Shown piece by piece: positions 32,362 to 41,766 of a stretch of 64,000 bases of DNA (position 1 is the stretch's first letter; each line of letters starts with the position of its first letter). Origin of the DNA: Maribacter sp. 1_MG-2023. GTDB taxonomy: Bacteria > Bacteroidota > Bacteroidia > Flavobacteriales > Flavobacteriaceae. A program made the translations under genes and the position numbers. Where the stretch lies: assembly GCF_030547005.1 (NCBI RefSeq), contig NZ_JAUOPN010000016.1, positions 1 to 64,000 of the forward strand, in the 5' to 3' direction. Under the pieces are notes generated by a model, which saw nothing but the letters and a program-made list of their open reading frames with translations, was not told the DNA's origin and searched no databases.

Positions 32362-35300
32362 CTAAAATTTATAATTCAACGATAGGTTGAACATAGTTCC
32401 TAATTGACTAAAGTGATACCCATCATACGTCATTTGAGAATAACGTTGGTTGAAAGTAATCAAGTTAGATTGGTTCTGTGTCTGTGCTGGGTCAGCCAAA
32501 ATAGCATCACCTGCAGCATTTTGAGAAACAAAATTCCATTCAGGTAATACATTCAACAAGTTGTTGATGTTAAGTGCAATTGTCAATTTATCTGTAGCGC
32601 TAAAATTAACTCCTAAATCAGTAACTACTTTAGGGTCAAATTCAGTTCCAAGGTTGAAATTACCATTTGCATCAGTACTCAAACCTTGTTGAAAAAAGCT
32701 AGTTTTTCCAAATAATGTATTATTTAAAGAAAAACCGAATTTATTTATTTCGTAATTAGCTCCTAAAATCCATTTAGTCTTAGGTCTTGAGGTAAAGAAT
32801 AAAGCTTCTTGAGTTTGGTTTACTACAGATTGACCTGAATTAGCAACTAAGTCAATATCCTTTACAGGACCATCAAGTTCATTCTGAATAGTATAGTTAC
32901 CAGATAAGTTTAAATCTAAACTTCCTTCACCAATTTCGATTCCTTTATAAGCAAGTACAACATCAATACCAGATGTTTTTGTATCTATTGCATTAGAAAA
33001 GAAACTAACATCGCTTAAGTTATTACTAGCTAAAAGAACATCTAATGGATTTGTAGGATCACCACTACCTCCGATTTCATTTCCAAGAACAATTCTGTCT
33101 TTTACAGCGATATTATAGTAGTCGAAAGTATAACTGAACTTATCGATTTTACCACCAAAACCGACAGTGTAGTTTGTAGAAGTTTCAGCATCCAATTGAG
33201 GTATACCCAATAATTTTGCTTGTGTAGATACATTGTTGATTAACCCGCCAACTTGTATACCTTGCCCTGGTACAAAACTATACTGAGCTTTTTGAGTATA
33301 GATTTGGTGTAGGGTAGGAGCTCTAAATCCAGAAGATAAAGAACCTCTTAATGTAAATGCATCGCTAAACTTATAACGAGAACTAAACTTATATATGAAA
33401 GTGTTACCGAAATCTGAATAGTTTTCAGTTCTAACAGTACCGCTTAATAAAAAAGCATCGGTAACATCATAATCTAAACTTAAATAACCACCAATATTGT
33501 ATCGGTTGAACTTACCCGAGTTTTGTGGAGAGGCACCTGCAAATGAATCTGCACCACCACCATCATAAGAAGCTAATTCACCTTCTATGATTTCAAAAGT
33601 CTCTGTTCTAAACTCAGCACCAACACCAATACTTACTTTATCAGATAATAATCTTGAGATATCAATGTTTCCAACGTTGTGAGAGAATCTTGTTCCCCCT
33701 GGATCAAATGATTGCTGACTATTTTCTCTATAAAGTTCAGAACCTTCTGTAATTTCGCCATCATCAACAGAACCGTTACCATTAATATCAACCCATGTGG
33801 AAGGAGAATAAACAACATTTCTGTTGTGGGTATTGTTCACTTTGTACGTTTGAGTATTTCCTCCAGTTGTAAAACTTGCATCAAGATTCCAATCGTTTAT
33901 AACTGATTTAAAACCTATTGTAGCATTATAATCGCTAAGTTCACCTTCAAATGTTGGAACATAACCATCATAACCACCAGCGGTGTTTGGATTGTCTCCA
34001 GGGAAAAAATCTGCCAAATATGGAAAATCCTCAACAGTTCTCCAATAAGGAGTTCTGTAGTTTGCAAAACTATTTACAGCCTTGTAAACATATGCAGCAT
34101 TACCATACATTGATGTGTTTTCACTTAATTCATAGCCTAAGTTAAGTGAGAATTTAGCAGCAGCGGTTTCTGGGGATCCATTGATATTTCCTGCGTCTGG
34201 TCTTCTAGAAAGAAATTCTTGAACATCTGCAATGTCAGCGCCAAAATCACCAGCTTCACCAGCAGCATCAACAGTACCTGGTCTGTTTGCTTGGTTTACT
34301 TTAGATAGGTCTATTGTATAATTTATAAAGCCTTTGTCCTCACCAATTGATGAGCCATTGTTTAAAGAAACACCAAACATTTCACCATCACCTTCAGAAG
34401 TTATTCCTGTTCTTAATGTTGCTGATCCTTCATTCGGAGAATCTTTAAGTATAATGTTCATTACACCTGCAATTGCATCAGAACCATATTGAGCAGAAGC
34501 ACCATCACGTAAGATTTCAACTCTTTTAATCGCATCAGTAGGTATAGCTGAAATATCAGCACCTGTTTCACCACGACCTGGAGATGTTTGTGTATATAAT
34601 AAAGCACTTAAGTTTTTACGCTTACCATTAATCAAAATCAATGTTCTAGATGGACCCATGTTTCTGATTTCATAAGGATCCAATAAAGATGTTGCATCGT
34701 TTACAGGCGTTTGTACTGTGTTGAAAGAAGGAATTCTATACTGTAATGCCTTGTCAAATGAAGCTTGACCTGTTGAGCTTAAATCTTTAGCTCCAATTAC
34801 ATCTACTGGTAATGGTGTATCAGCGTTACTTCTAGGTGCTGTACGAGATCCAACAACAATAAATTCATCTAGTTGCATTCCTTCTGTTAACTGAACGTTA
34901 ATCGTATTTTTGCCAAGTGTTGAAACTTCTTGCGTAGCAAAACCGATATAACTAAATACTAGTTTGGTATCATCATTAATGTTAATTGAATAGTTACCGT
35001 CAAAATCAGAAGTAGTACCGTTAGTGGTACCTTTCTCGATAATATTAACTCCTGCCAGCGGCATTCCAGAATCATCGGTTACTGTTCCGGTAATAGTGTT
35101 TTGAATCTTTTCATTCAAAGTCAAAGCAGTAATACCATTATTTGAAGAATTTATCTTAAGAATTTTAGCCCTTTCTGGCTTCTTATGATAAACCACATAA
35201 TATTTGTTGCCAAGATATTCAAAATCAAAACTTGTTTTGCGTTCCAATTTATTAATAATCTTGTCTAATACTGGGAATTTATATTCCTCAGGATTTAAAC

Positions 35301-35478
35301 TGGTGCTTGATACCAGGTTAGGGTTGTACGTGAAAAATACTTCGTGCTTTTCACTGATCTCATTTAGAAACTCGCTTAGTGTTACGTTTTCTTTGAGTTC
35401 ATTAGCTGCCGTTGCACTGGTGATGCTTGAAAAAAGCATTACTGCAAGCAGTAATCTCATTAGTTTGTTCGTTCTCAT
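32362..35478 (-). CDS. FecA-type TonB receptor with STN domain
   Basis: A 1038-residue outer-membrane receptor built for trans-envelope signalling. After the signal peptide (about 1-25) comes a secretin/TonB N-terminal (STN) domain (about 28-100, SEFLNEISEKHEVFFTYNP), then a carboxypeptidase-regulatory-like domain (129-215, ITGTVTDDSGMPLAGVNI), a plug (about 220-345) and a large barrel ending in NLSLNYKF. The STN domain talks to the FecR protein encoded next door. No SusD gene follows, so the substrate is more likely a siderophore-like or other small ligand than a glycan. It is the last gene of the set sigma, FecR, receptor. Confidence 0.9.
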   Translation of the reverse strand: MRTNKLMRLLLAVMLFSSITSATAANELKENVTLSEFLNEISEKHEVFFTYNPNLVSSTSLNPEEYKFPVLDKIINKLERKTSFDFEYLGNKYYVVYHKKPERAKILKINSSNNGITALTLNEKIQNTITGTVTDDSGMPLAGVNIIEKGTTNGTTSDFDGNYSININDDTKLVFSYIGFATQEVSTLGKNTINVQLTEGMQLDEFIVVGSRTAPRSNADTPLPVDVIGAKDLSSTGQASFDKALQYRIPSFNTVQTPVNDATSLLDPYEIRNMGPSRTLILINGKRKNLSALLYTQTSPGRGETGADISAIPTDAIKRVEILRDGASAQYGSDAIAGVMNIILKDSPNEGSATLRTGITSEGDGEMFGVSLNNGSSIGEDKGFINYTIDLSKVNQANRPGTVDAAGEAGDFGADIADVQEFLSRRPDAGNINGSPETAAAKFSLNLGYELSENTSMYGNAAYVYKAVNSFANYRTPYWRTVEDFPYLADFFPGDNPNTAGGYDGYVPTFEGELSDYNATIGFKSVINDWNLDASFTTGGNTQTYKVNNTHNRNVVYSPSTWVDINGNGSVDDGEITEGSELYRENSQQSFDPGGTRFSHNVGNIDISRLLSDKVSIGVGAEFRTETFEIIEGELASYDGGGADSFAGASPQNSGKFNRYNIGGYLSLDYDVTDAFLLSGTVRTENYSDFGNTFIYKFSSRYKFSDAFTLRGSLSSGFRAPTLHQIYTQKAQYSFVPGQGIQVGGLINNVSTQAKLLGIPQLDAETSTNYTVGFGGKIDKFSYTFDYYNIAVKDRIVLGNEIGGSGDPTNPLDVLLASNNLSDVSFFSNAIDTKTSGIDVVLAYKGIEIGEGSLDLNLSGNYTIQNELDGPVKDIDLVANSGQSVVNQTQEALFFTSRPKTKWILGANYEINKFGFSLNNTLFGKTSFFQQGLSTDANGNFNLGTEFDPKVVTDLGVNFSATDKLTIALNINNLLNVLPEWNFVSQNAAGDAILADPAQTQNQSNLITFNQRYSQMTYDGYHFSQLGTMFNLSLNYKF

Positions 35479-35493
35479 AAATAAATAGTTTAG

Positions 35494-36507
35494 TTAATAA
35501 ATAGGGTTTTCTTGCACTCGTAATATCTTTCCTTTTTTAATGATTCTTGTACCTGTAGCCTTTTCTATTGCGGCTATACATATTTGTAAATTCTGATTTG
35601 GAATACCACCAGAAAGAGGTAAATTCTTTAATTTTTCATTTTCATATTCAATTTCGAGACCGTAGGTCGTTTCTATATTGAACATTACTTCTTTTAGAGA
35701 AATTTCGTTAAAAGCATAAGTACCTCCACGCCAGAGAGCATATGGAGTTTTAATATCTACTTTCTTATGAGTCAGTTCTTTACTCTCATTTGAAAAAGAA
35801 ACCATTTCACCAGGTATCATTTTAGTGACTTCTCCGTTTTTTAATTCTAAATGAATAGAACCTTCATCAAGCACCACATTTGTTTTCTGTTTTCTAGTGT
35901 TTACATGAAACTGTGTGCCCAGTACTTCGACTTTAAGGTCTTCTGTAATTACCCAAAACTTTGCATTGGTACTTGGTATAGATTTAACTTTAAAGTATGC
36001 TTCTCCTTTTAGGTTAATAAGACGCGGATTGTCTTTTTCATACCATATTTCAGAATTTCCGTTAAGCACAACAGATGTGCCATCTGGTAATTTTAAGTCG
36101 ATTATTTCGCCAAAATTGGTTTTGTGTATGGTTGTGGTTTCATTATTTAGAAACGAATAACTTGTCCAGCTTATAAGAATTAATAACACGGCAGCTGCAG
36201 CAGTTAATAACGAACTGTTTACCGTATGTGTTTTTTTAAGAATCTTTTTTGGTGTAGGCTCTAACTTTATCTTTGACAAAACATTAGCTAGGGCATCGTT
36301 TACTTTTTCACTGCTAGGGTATTGTTGATTGAAATTGATGCCTATAATAATCGACTTGGCATTCTCTACAGTTTCTATATGGGAAGGGTTGTTCTGTATC
36401 CAATTATTCCAATAAGCGATATCATTTTTATTTAAGCCTTTTGCCCAGTTTTTAAATGATGCATCCGATAGGAAGTAATCTAAGTCGAATTTATTATTGT
36501 TGTTCAT
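35494..36507 (-). CDS. FecR-family anti-sigma/sigma-regulator
   Basis: A 337-residue inner-membrane protein. The cytoplasmic N-terminus (1-95, with FKNWAKGLNKNDIAYWNNWIQ) binds the sigma factor; a transmembrane helix lies at about 97-116 (SLLTAAAAVLLILISW); the periplasmic FecR domain (125-220, with INLKGEAYFKV and LGTQFHVNTRK) is followed by a DUF4974 domain (about 262-337). It should be cut or change shape when the STN domain of the receptor contacts it, freeing the sigma factor. It lies 15 bases upstream of the receptor gene and 57 bases after the sigma gene. Confidence 0.93.
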   Translation of the reverse strand: MNNNNKFDLDYFLSDASFKNWAKGLNKNDIAYWNNWIQNNPSHIETVENAKSIIIGINFNQQYPSSEKVNDALANVLSKIKLEPTPKKILKKTHTVNSSLLTAAAAVLLILISWTSYSFLNNETTTIHKTNFGEIIDLKLPDGTSVVLNGNSEIWYEKDNPRLINLKGEAYFKVKSIPSTNAKFWVITEDLKVEVLGTQFHVNTRKQKTNVVLDEGSIHLELKNGEVTKMIPGEMVSFSNESKELTHKKVDIKTPYALWRGGTYAFNEISLKEVMFNIETTYGLEIEYENEKLKNLPLSGGIPNQNLQICIAAIEKATGTRIIKKGKILRVQENPIY

Positions 36508-36564
36508 ATAGCAAGGTATTCCATTAGTAAGAGGCTTAACTCTTAAAAATATACCCTACTTTTT

Positions 36565-37143
36565 TTAATTTTTTTTCAAAATAGATTTAATCTGTTGATT
36601 TTCAGATGCTATGCGAAGTTTTGTCAAGGCTTTTTGTAGTGTATTTAAAACGCTTTGGTAATTCATATCCATTACTTCGGCGATATCTGAACTATTCATT
36701 CCGCTGTAATACTTTAAATAGATTACCTCTTTTTGTCTTGGTGAAAGTTGATTGATAAGGCTTGCTAGGGTAGAGGTGCAAAGAAATTGAACTTCTTGCT
36801 TGATTGATATTTCTTCAGACGAAAAAGTAAAATTGGTTTTGAATAGCTGCGCTTCTGGAATAGGTATATTATTTTGATTCTTTTGTAACTGTTTTGTTAG
36901 TCTTCTTTTAAAAGAAACAAACAGGTATGCTTTTAAACTATTTATGTGCCCTAATTTTTCTCTGCTTTCAAATAATTGTATAAAAAAGTTTTGAAGACAG
37001 TCTTCTGTAAGTTCTTGATCGTTACTCAATTTTAAACCATATACATGTAATTGCGGATAATACTTTTTAAAAAGTAAGCTAAACCCATGGGATTCGCCCT
37101 TTTTAAAAAAATACCATATAGTTTCATCTGAATGAAGTTCCAT
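36565..37143 (-). CDS. ECF RNA polymerase sigma factor
   Basis: A 192-residue sigma-70 family factor of the FecI-like group. Region 2 is at about 15-80 ([31 protein letters not shown]) and region 4 at about 125-180 ([45 protein letters not shown]) with a helix-turn-helix. It should drive transcription of the receptor genes when released by FecR. The start ATG at 37143 is directly preceded by an 11-bp inverted repeat. Confidence 0.9.
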   Translation of the reverse strand: MELHSDETIWYFFKKGESHGFSLLFKKYYPQLHVYGLKLSNDQELTEDCLQNFFIQLFESREKLGHINSLKAYLFVSFKRRLTKQLQKNQNNIPIPEAQLFKTNFTFSSEEISIKQEVQFLCTSTLASLINQLSPRQKEVIYLKYYSGMNSSDIAEVMDMNYQSVLNTLQKALTKLRIASENQQIKSILKKN

Positions 37144-37144
37144 A

Positions 37145-37178
37145 AATTCTTACATGTTCTACAGCCAATGTAAGAATT
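37145..37178 (-). promoter_or_regulatory. 11-bp inverted repeat abutting the sigma-factor start codon
   Basis: AATTCTTACAT (37145-37155) and ATGTAAGAATT (37168-37178) are perfect complements separated by 12 bases. One base separates the repeat from the start codon, so in mRNA it could form a hairpin that hides the ribosome site, or in DNA it could be an operator. Confidence 0.5.
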
Positions 37179-37315
37179 ATTTCTTAAAATATGTTAAAAA
37201 TCAATATTTTAACTGTCGTCAAGCTAAAAAATTTGATTTAAATTTAAATAAATTGTATAAAAATTACATTATAGTTATTGATGAAAATTTGAATGAAAAA
37301 TTTGTAACTAAAAAC

Positions 37316-37323
37316 TATCTTTG
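37316..37323 (+). promoter_or_regulatory. -7 element for ychF
   Basis: Perfect TATCTTTG, 22 bases before the ATG at 37346. Candidate -33 TTTG elements are at 37288 (24 bases away) and 37301 (11 bases), neither at the usual spacing. Confidence 0.55.
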
Positions 37324-37345
37324 CACCCTTGAAATATTCTTAATT

Positions 37346-38440
37346 ATGAAAGCAGGTATTGTAGGATTACCAAACGTAGGTAAATCAACACTTTTTAATT
37401 GTTTGTCTAACGCAAAAGCGCAAAGTGCAAATTTTCCTTTTTGTACAATTGAACCTAATATAGGTGTTGTAAACGTGCCAGATGCACGATTAGAAAAACT
37501 GGAAGAGTTGGTAGTTCCAGAAAGGGTATTGCCTGCCACTGTAGAAATCGTTGATATTGCTGGTTTGGTAAAAGGAGCTAGTAAAGGTGAAGGGTTAGGG
37601 AATCAGTTTTTGGGAAATATTCGTGAAACTGATGCTATATTACATGTATTGCGTTGTTTTGATAATGACAATATAGTACATGTTGATGGTAGCGTAGATC
37701 CTATTAGAGATAAAGAAACGATAGATATGGAGCTTCAATTGAAAGATTTGGAGACTGTAGATAAGAAATTAGAAAAAGTAAAAAGAGCAGCTAGAACTGG
37801 TAACAAAGATGCACAAAAAGAAGAAGCTGTTTTACTGGCTGTAAAAACCGGATTAGAATCAGGTACTTCTGTTAGAGCAATTAAAATCGATGATGAATCT
37901 AGACTTGAGTTTGTTAAACCACTTCAATTTATTACAGATAAACCGGTAATGTATGTTTGTAATGTTGACGAGGATGCAGCCGTGTCTGGTAATGCCTATG
38001 TTGATAAAGTAAAAGAAATGGTTGCTGCTGAAAACGCAGAAGTTATTTTTTTAGCAGTAGGTACCGAAGCTGATATTACGGAGTTAGAGACCTATGAGGA
38101 GCGTCAAATGTTTTTAGAAGATTTGGGCCTAGAAGAGCCTGGTTCTGCTAAACTTATTCGCGGAGCTTATAAATTATTAGATTTAGAGACCTACTTTACT
38201 GCAGGTGTTAAAGAGGTTCGTGCTTGGACAATTCCTGTTGGCGCAACTGCACCACAAGCGGCAGGTGTTATACATACAGATTTTGAAAAAGGTTTCATTA
38301 GGGCAGAAGTTATTGCTTATGATGACTACGTGGCTTTTGGTAGCGAATCAAAAGTGAAAGAAGCCGGTAAAATGAGGGTAGAAGGTAAAGAGTACATCGT
38401 TAAAGATGGTGATGTAATGCATTTCCGTTTTAACGTTTAA
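37346..38440 (+). CDS. ychF: Redox-regulated ATPase YchF (OLA1 type)
   Basis: An Obg-like P-loop ATPase that binds ribosomes, 364 residues. The frame is open upstream to 37154, but the ATG at 37346 gives the universal start [18 protein letters not shown] with the Walker A motif; [20 protein letters not shown] is switch 2, and the specificity motif and C-terminal TGS-like domain ([22 protein letters not shown]) are intact. The upstream extension overlaps the promoter and is rejected. The stop overlaps the convergent CbpM-type gene by four bases. Confidence 0.95.
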   Translation: MKAGIVGLPNVGKSTLFNCLSNAKAQSANFPFCTIEPNIGVVNVPDARLEKLEELVVPERVLPATVEIVDIAGLVKGASKGEGLGNQFLGNIRETDAILHVLRCFDNDNIVHVDGSVDPIRDKETIDMELQLKDLETVDKKLEKVKRAARTGNKDAQKEEAVLLAVKTGLESGTSVRAIKIDDESRLEFVKPLQFITDKPVMYVCNVDEDAAVSGNAYVDKVKEMVAAENAEVIFLAVGTEADITELETYEERQMFLEDLGLEEPGSAKLIRGAYKLLDLETYFTAGVKEVRAWTIPVGATAPQAAGVIHTDFEKGFIRAEVIAYDDYVAFGSESKVKEAGKMRVEGKEYIVKDGDVMHFRFNV

Positions 38441-38730
38441 TGTTCATATATAGTCAGCCGATCTCGAAGTAGTTTTAATTCTTGCTCTAATCGGTTGACT
38501 TTTTTTATCATATGGTTTAAGGTGTCTATACCTTCCATATTTATACCAAGGTCTTCTCGTAGCCTATATATGCGTTCTATCTCAACAAGGTATTGCGGTT
38601 CAACATATGTTTTATTTTCAATTTGCTGTACCTTGATCATTTCGAACTCTAAAAGATCATTTATAAATTCTATTGGAGTTTGTGTACGTTCGCAATACAC
38701 CTCTATTTGTATGTAATTTTCTGAATTCAT
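38437..38730 (-). CDS. Chaperone modulator CbpM-like protein
   Basis: A 97-residue MerR-like helical protein. N-terminal [32 protein letters not shown] is followed by [34 protein letters not shown] and a leucine-heptad coiled coil to the end. It fits CbpM, which binds the J domain of CbpA and restrains it. Supported by position: its gene starts directly after the J-protein gene on the same strand, one base apart. Confidence 0.82.
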   Translation of the reverse strand: MNSENYIQIEVYCERTQTPIEFINDLLEFEMIKVQQIENKTYVEPQYLVEIERIYRLREDLGINMEGIDTLNHMIKKVNRLEQELKLLRDRLTIYEH

Positions 38731-38731
38731 A

Positions 38732-39637
38732 TTATCGTAATTCTGAAAGTTGTTTAAATAATTCTTTTTCTTTTTCTGAAAGTTTGGTAGGCATGGTTAC
38801 CTTATAAGTGATATACAAATCTCCATGAACACCTTTTTTCTTATAAACGGGCATACCTTTTCCCTTCAGCTTCACCTTAGTGTCATTTTGGGTTTCGGGT
38901 TTTACCTTTAACTTCACTTTTCCTGTTAAGGTTTCTACTTCAATTGAACTGCCTAAAATGGCATCATATAAAGAGATAGATTCATTTTTATATAAATCGT
39001 TCTTTACTCTTTGAAAATTAGTATTGTTATTAATTTCAAAAGTTAAGTAGAGGTCTCCTTTTGGTCCGCCATTAGCACCTTCGCCGCCATAGCCGGAAAT
39101 TTTTATGGTTTGTCCATCTTCAACCCCTGCAGGTATGGTAATTCTAATTTTTTTAGCACCCAGGTCAAGTGTTTGTTTTTGATCTTCAAGAATGTCAAGC
39201 AAATTCAACTTTAGTGTTGCATTTAAATCTTGACCCTTATACTGTGTTGACCTTTGTCGTCCGCCACCACTAAAACCTCCGCCAGCTCCACCAAACATTG
39301 ATTCAAAGAAGTCTGAAAAATCTTCATTTGATCCGCCAGCGCTAGAATAACTTCTTCTATTACCGGTCGATGAGCTACGTTGATTTTTCTTTGCTTCTTC
39401 AAAAGCATCGGCATGTTGCCAATCTTTACCATATTGGTCGTATTTCTTTCTTTTTTCAGGGTCGCTTAAAACTTCGTTAGCCTCGTTTACACGCTGAAAC
39501 TTTTCTTGTGCGGTTTTATCATTCGGATTTAAATCTGGATGAAGTTTTCGCGCTAATTTTCGATATGCCTTTTTAATTTGAGCTTGTGTAGCCTTCTTGT
39601 CTATTTCAAGAATTTTGTAATAATCGATAAATTCCAT
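38732..39637 (-). CDS. CbpA-type J-domain co-chaperone
   Basis: A 301-residue class B DnaJ-like protein. J domain at 4-70 with HPD at 33-35 (RKLHPDLNP), a Gly/Ser/Phe-rich linker (about 75-130, GGSNEDFSDFFESMFGGAGGGFSGGG) and two C-terminal beta-domains for substrate. There is no cysteine zinc finger, separating it from DnaJ. It should deliver clients to DnaK. The CbpM-like modulator gene follows by one base, the standard cbpA-cbpM pair. Confidence 0.88.
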   Translation of the reverse strand: MEFIDYYKILEIDKKATQAQIKKAYRKLARKLHPDLNPNDKTAQEKFQRVNEANEVLSDPEKRKKYDQYGKDWQHADAFEEAKKNQRSSSTGNRRSYSSAGGSNEDFSDFFESMFGGAGGGFSGGGRQRSTQYKGQDLNATLKLNLLDILEDQKQTLDLGAKKIRITIPAGVEDGQTIKISGYGGEGANGGPKGDLYLTFEINNNTNFQRVKNDLYKNESISLYDAILGSSIEVETLTGKVKLKVKPETQNDTKVKLKGKGMPVYKKKGVHGDLYITYKVTMPTKLSEKEKELFKQLSELR

Positions 39638-39875
39638 AAGTATTCAAAATCTACATTAAAGGTATAAAAAGGAATAAATTATTCCTATGACGTATATCAT
39701 TCTTTAAATAAACTTTTTGCTAATTATTTACTATACTCTTTTCTAGAAAAATTATGTTATTCACTATAGCTATCAACAAAAAAGTCCTATTTATTGTTAA
39801 TTACTTTAACAGATAGGGGTTTTATCTTTTGCCGAGTGGTGCTATCTTTAACGCAACTTTCTTAAACTTTTTTAA

Positions 39876-41741
39876 ATGTCCCAAGACACTACTCAATATA
39901 CTGAAGATAATATACGCTCGCTCGATTGGAAAGAACATATCCGATTACGACCTGGTATGTATATCGGTAAATTGGGAGATGGTTCGTCTGCAGATGATGG
40001 TATCTATATTCTCCTGAAAGAGGTAATAGATAACTGTATTGATGAATTTGTAATGGGGGCCGGTAAAACCATTGAAATATCTATTAAAGATAAAGTGGTC
40101 AAGGTTAGGGATTACGGTCGTGGTATTCCTTTAGGTAAAGTTGTGGATGTAGTTTCTAAAATGAACACCGGTGGTAAGTATGATAGTCGTGCTTTTAAAA
40201 AATCCGTAGGATTAAATGGTGTTGGTACCAAAGCTGTAAATGCATTGTCCAGTTTTTTTGAAGTGCAGTCTTCTAGAGACAACCAATTAAAAACAGCTCA
40301 GTTTAGTTCTGGTAATTTAGAGAATGAAGTTGGGCCTGAAGAAACGGGTAAAAGAAAAGGTACCAAAGTTACTTTTGTACCAGATGAATTAATTTTTAAA
40401 AATTATAAATATAGAAATGAGTATGTAGAACGCATGCTCAAAAACTATGTGTACCTAAACCCAGGTCTAACTATAATTTTTAATGGCGAGAAATTTTATT
40501 CTGAAAACGGATTAAAAGATTTACTTGAGGATAACAATAATATGGATGATATGCTTTATCCTGTTATTCATTTAAAAGGAGAAGATATTGAAGTAGCTAT
40601 TACGCATAGTAAAACTCAATATAGTGAAGAATATCATTCTTTTGTAAACGGTCAGCACACAACACATGGCGGTACGCATCAAGCTGCATTTAGAGAGGCA
40701 ATAGTTAAAACCATACGTGACTTTTATGGTAAGACTTACGACGCTTCTGATATTAGAAAATCTATTATTTCGGCAATTGCTATAAAAGTGATGGAGCCGG
40801 TTTTTGAAAGTCAGACCAAAACCAAATTAGGGTCTACCGATATGGGGGGTAATTTTCCGACGGTACGAACCTATATCAATGATTTTATTGGTAAATATTT
40901 AGATAACTATCTTCATAAGAATACAGATACGGCAGATAAGCTTCAACGTAAAATTATGATGGCCGAGAAAGAGCGTAAAGAGCTTTCGGGTATTCGAAAG
41001 TTGGCACGCGATCGAGCTAAGAAAGCTAGTCTTCATAATAAAAAACTTAGAGATTGTAGAGTTCATTTAGGTGATATCAAGCATGATCGAAGATTAGAAA
41101 GTTCGCTATTTATTACCGAGGGTGATTCAGCATCCGGCTCTATTACCAAATCAAGAGATGTAAATACACAGGCGGTATTCAGTCTTAAAGGAAAGCCATT
41201 GAATTCTTATGGTATGTCTAAAAAGATTGTTTATGAGAATGAGGAATTCAACCTATTGCAAGCTGCACTGAATATAGAAGAGTCTATTGAAGATTTACGT
41301 TACAATAATATAATAATAGCGACTGATGCCGATGTTGATGGTATGCATATTCGATTATTGTTAATTACGTTTTTCTTGCAGTTCTTTCCTGAGTTGATAA
41401 AAGAAAATCACCTTTATATTTTACAGACTCCTTTATTTAGGGTTCGGAATAAAAAGGAAACGATTTATTGTTATAGTGATGAAGAGCGCCAACATGCGTT
41501 AAATAAATTAACTGGAAAACCAGAAATAACTCGATTTAAAGGTTTAGGGGAGATTTCACCAGATGAGTTTAGACACTTCATTGGCGAGGATATTAGGCTG
41601 GAGCCTATAATGCTTGATAAGGCAATGTCTATTGAAGAACTGTTGAGTTTTTATATGGGAAAAAACACTCCCGATAGACAAAAATTTATAATTGAAAACC
41701 TTAAAGTAGAGGTTGATTTAATAAAAGATAAAGTAGTATAA
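39876..41741 (+). CDS. parE: DNA topoisomerase IV subunit B
   Basis: The ATPase subunit (621 residues) of a type IIA topoisomerase. GHKL ATPase: [10 protein letters not shown] (N-box region), [22 protein letters not shown] and [40 protein letters not shown]. The short C-terminal form and the pairing with a ParC-like subunit 25 bases downstream mark it as topoisomerase IV rather than gyrase. Decatenates daughter chromosomes. A TATCTTTA-like -7 is at 39843-39850 before the ATG. Operon with parC and mscL. Confidence 0.93.
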   Translation: MSQDTTQYTEDNIRSLDWKEHIRLRPGMYIGKLGDGSSADDGIYILLKEVIDNCIDEFVMGAGKTIEISIKDKVVKVRDYGRGIPLGKVVDVVSKMNTGGKYDSRAFKKSVGLNGVGTKAVNALSSFFEVQSSRDNQLKTAQFSSGNLENEVGPEETGKRKGTKVTFVPDELIFKNYKYRNEYVERMLKNYVYLNPGLTIIFNGEKFYSENGLKDLLEDNNNMDDMLYPVIHLKGEDIEVAITHSKTQYSEEYHSFVNGQHTTHGGTHQAAFREAIVKTIRDFYGKTYDASDIRKSIISAIAIKVMEPVFESQTKTKLGSTDMGGNFPTVRTYINDFIGKYLDNYLHKNTDTADKLQRKIMMAEKERKELSGIRKLARDRAKKASLHNKKLRDCRVHLGDIKHDRRLESSLFITEGDSASGSITKSRDVNTQAVFSLKGKPLNSYGMSKKIVYENEEFNLLQAALNIEESIEDLRYNNIIIATDADVDGMHIRLLLITFFLQFFPELIKENHLYILQTPLFRVRNKKETIYCYSDEERQHALNKLTGKPEITRFKGLGEISPDEFRHFIGEDIRLEPIMLDKAMSIEELLSFYMGKNTPDRQKFIIENLKVEVDLIKDKVV

Positions 41742-41766
41742 ACTAGATTAATACGATTACTTCTGA

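Noticed and set aside
32362-35478. SusC-type polysaccharide utilisation locus
   Set aside because: No SusD partner or glycoside hydrolase genes; the STN domain and FecR/sigma pair point to FecA-type signalling.
37154-37345. 64-residue N-terminal extension of YchF
   Set aside because: It overlaps the promoter, is AT-rich without family similarity, and YchF proteins start at [14 protein letters not shown].
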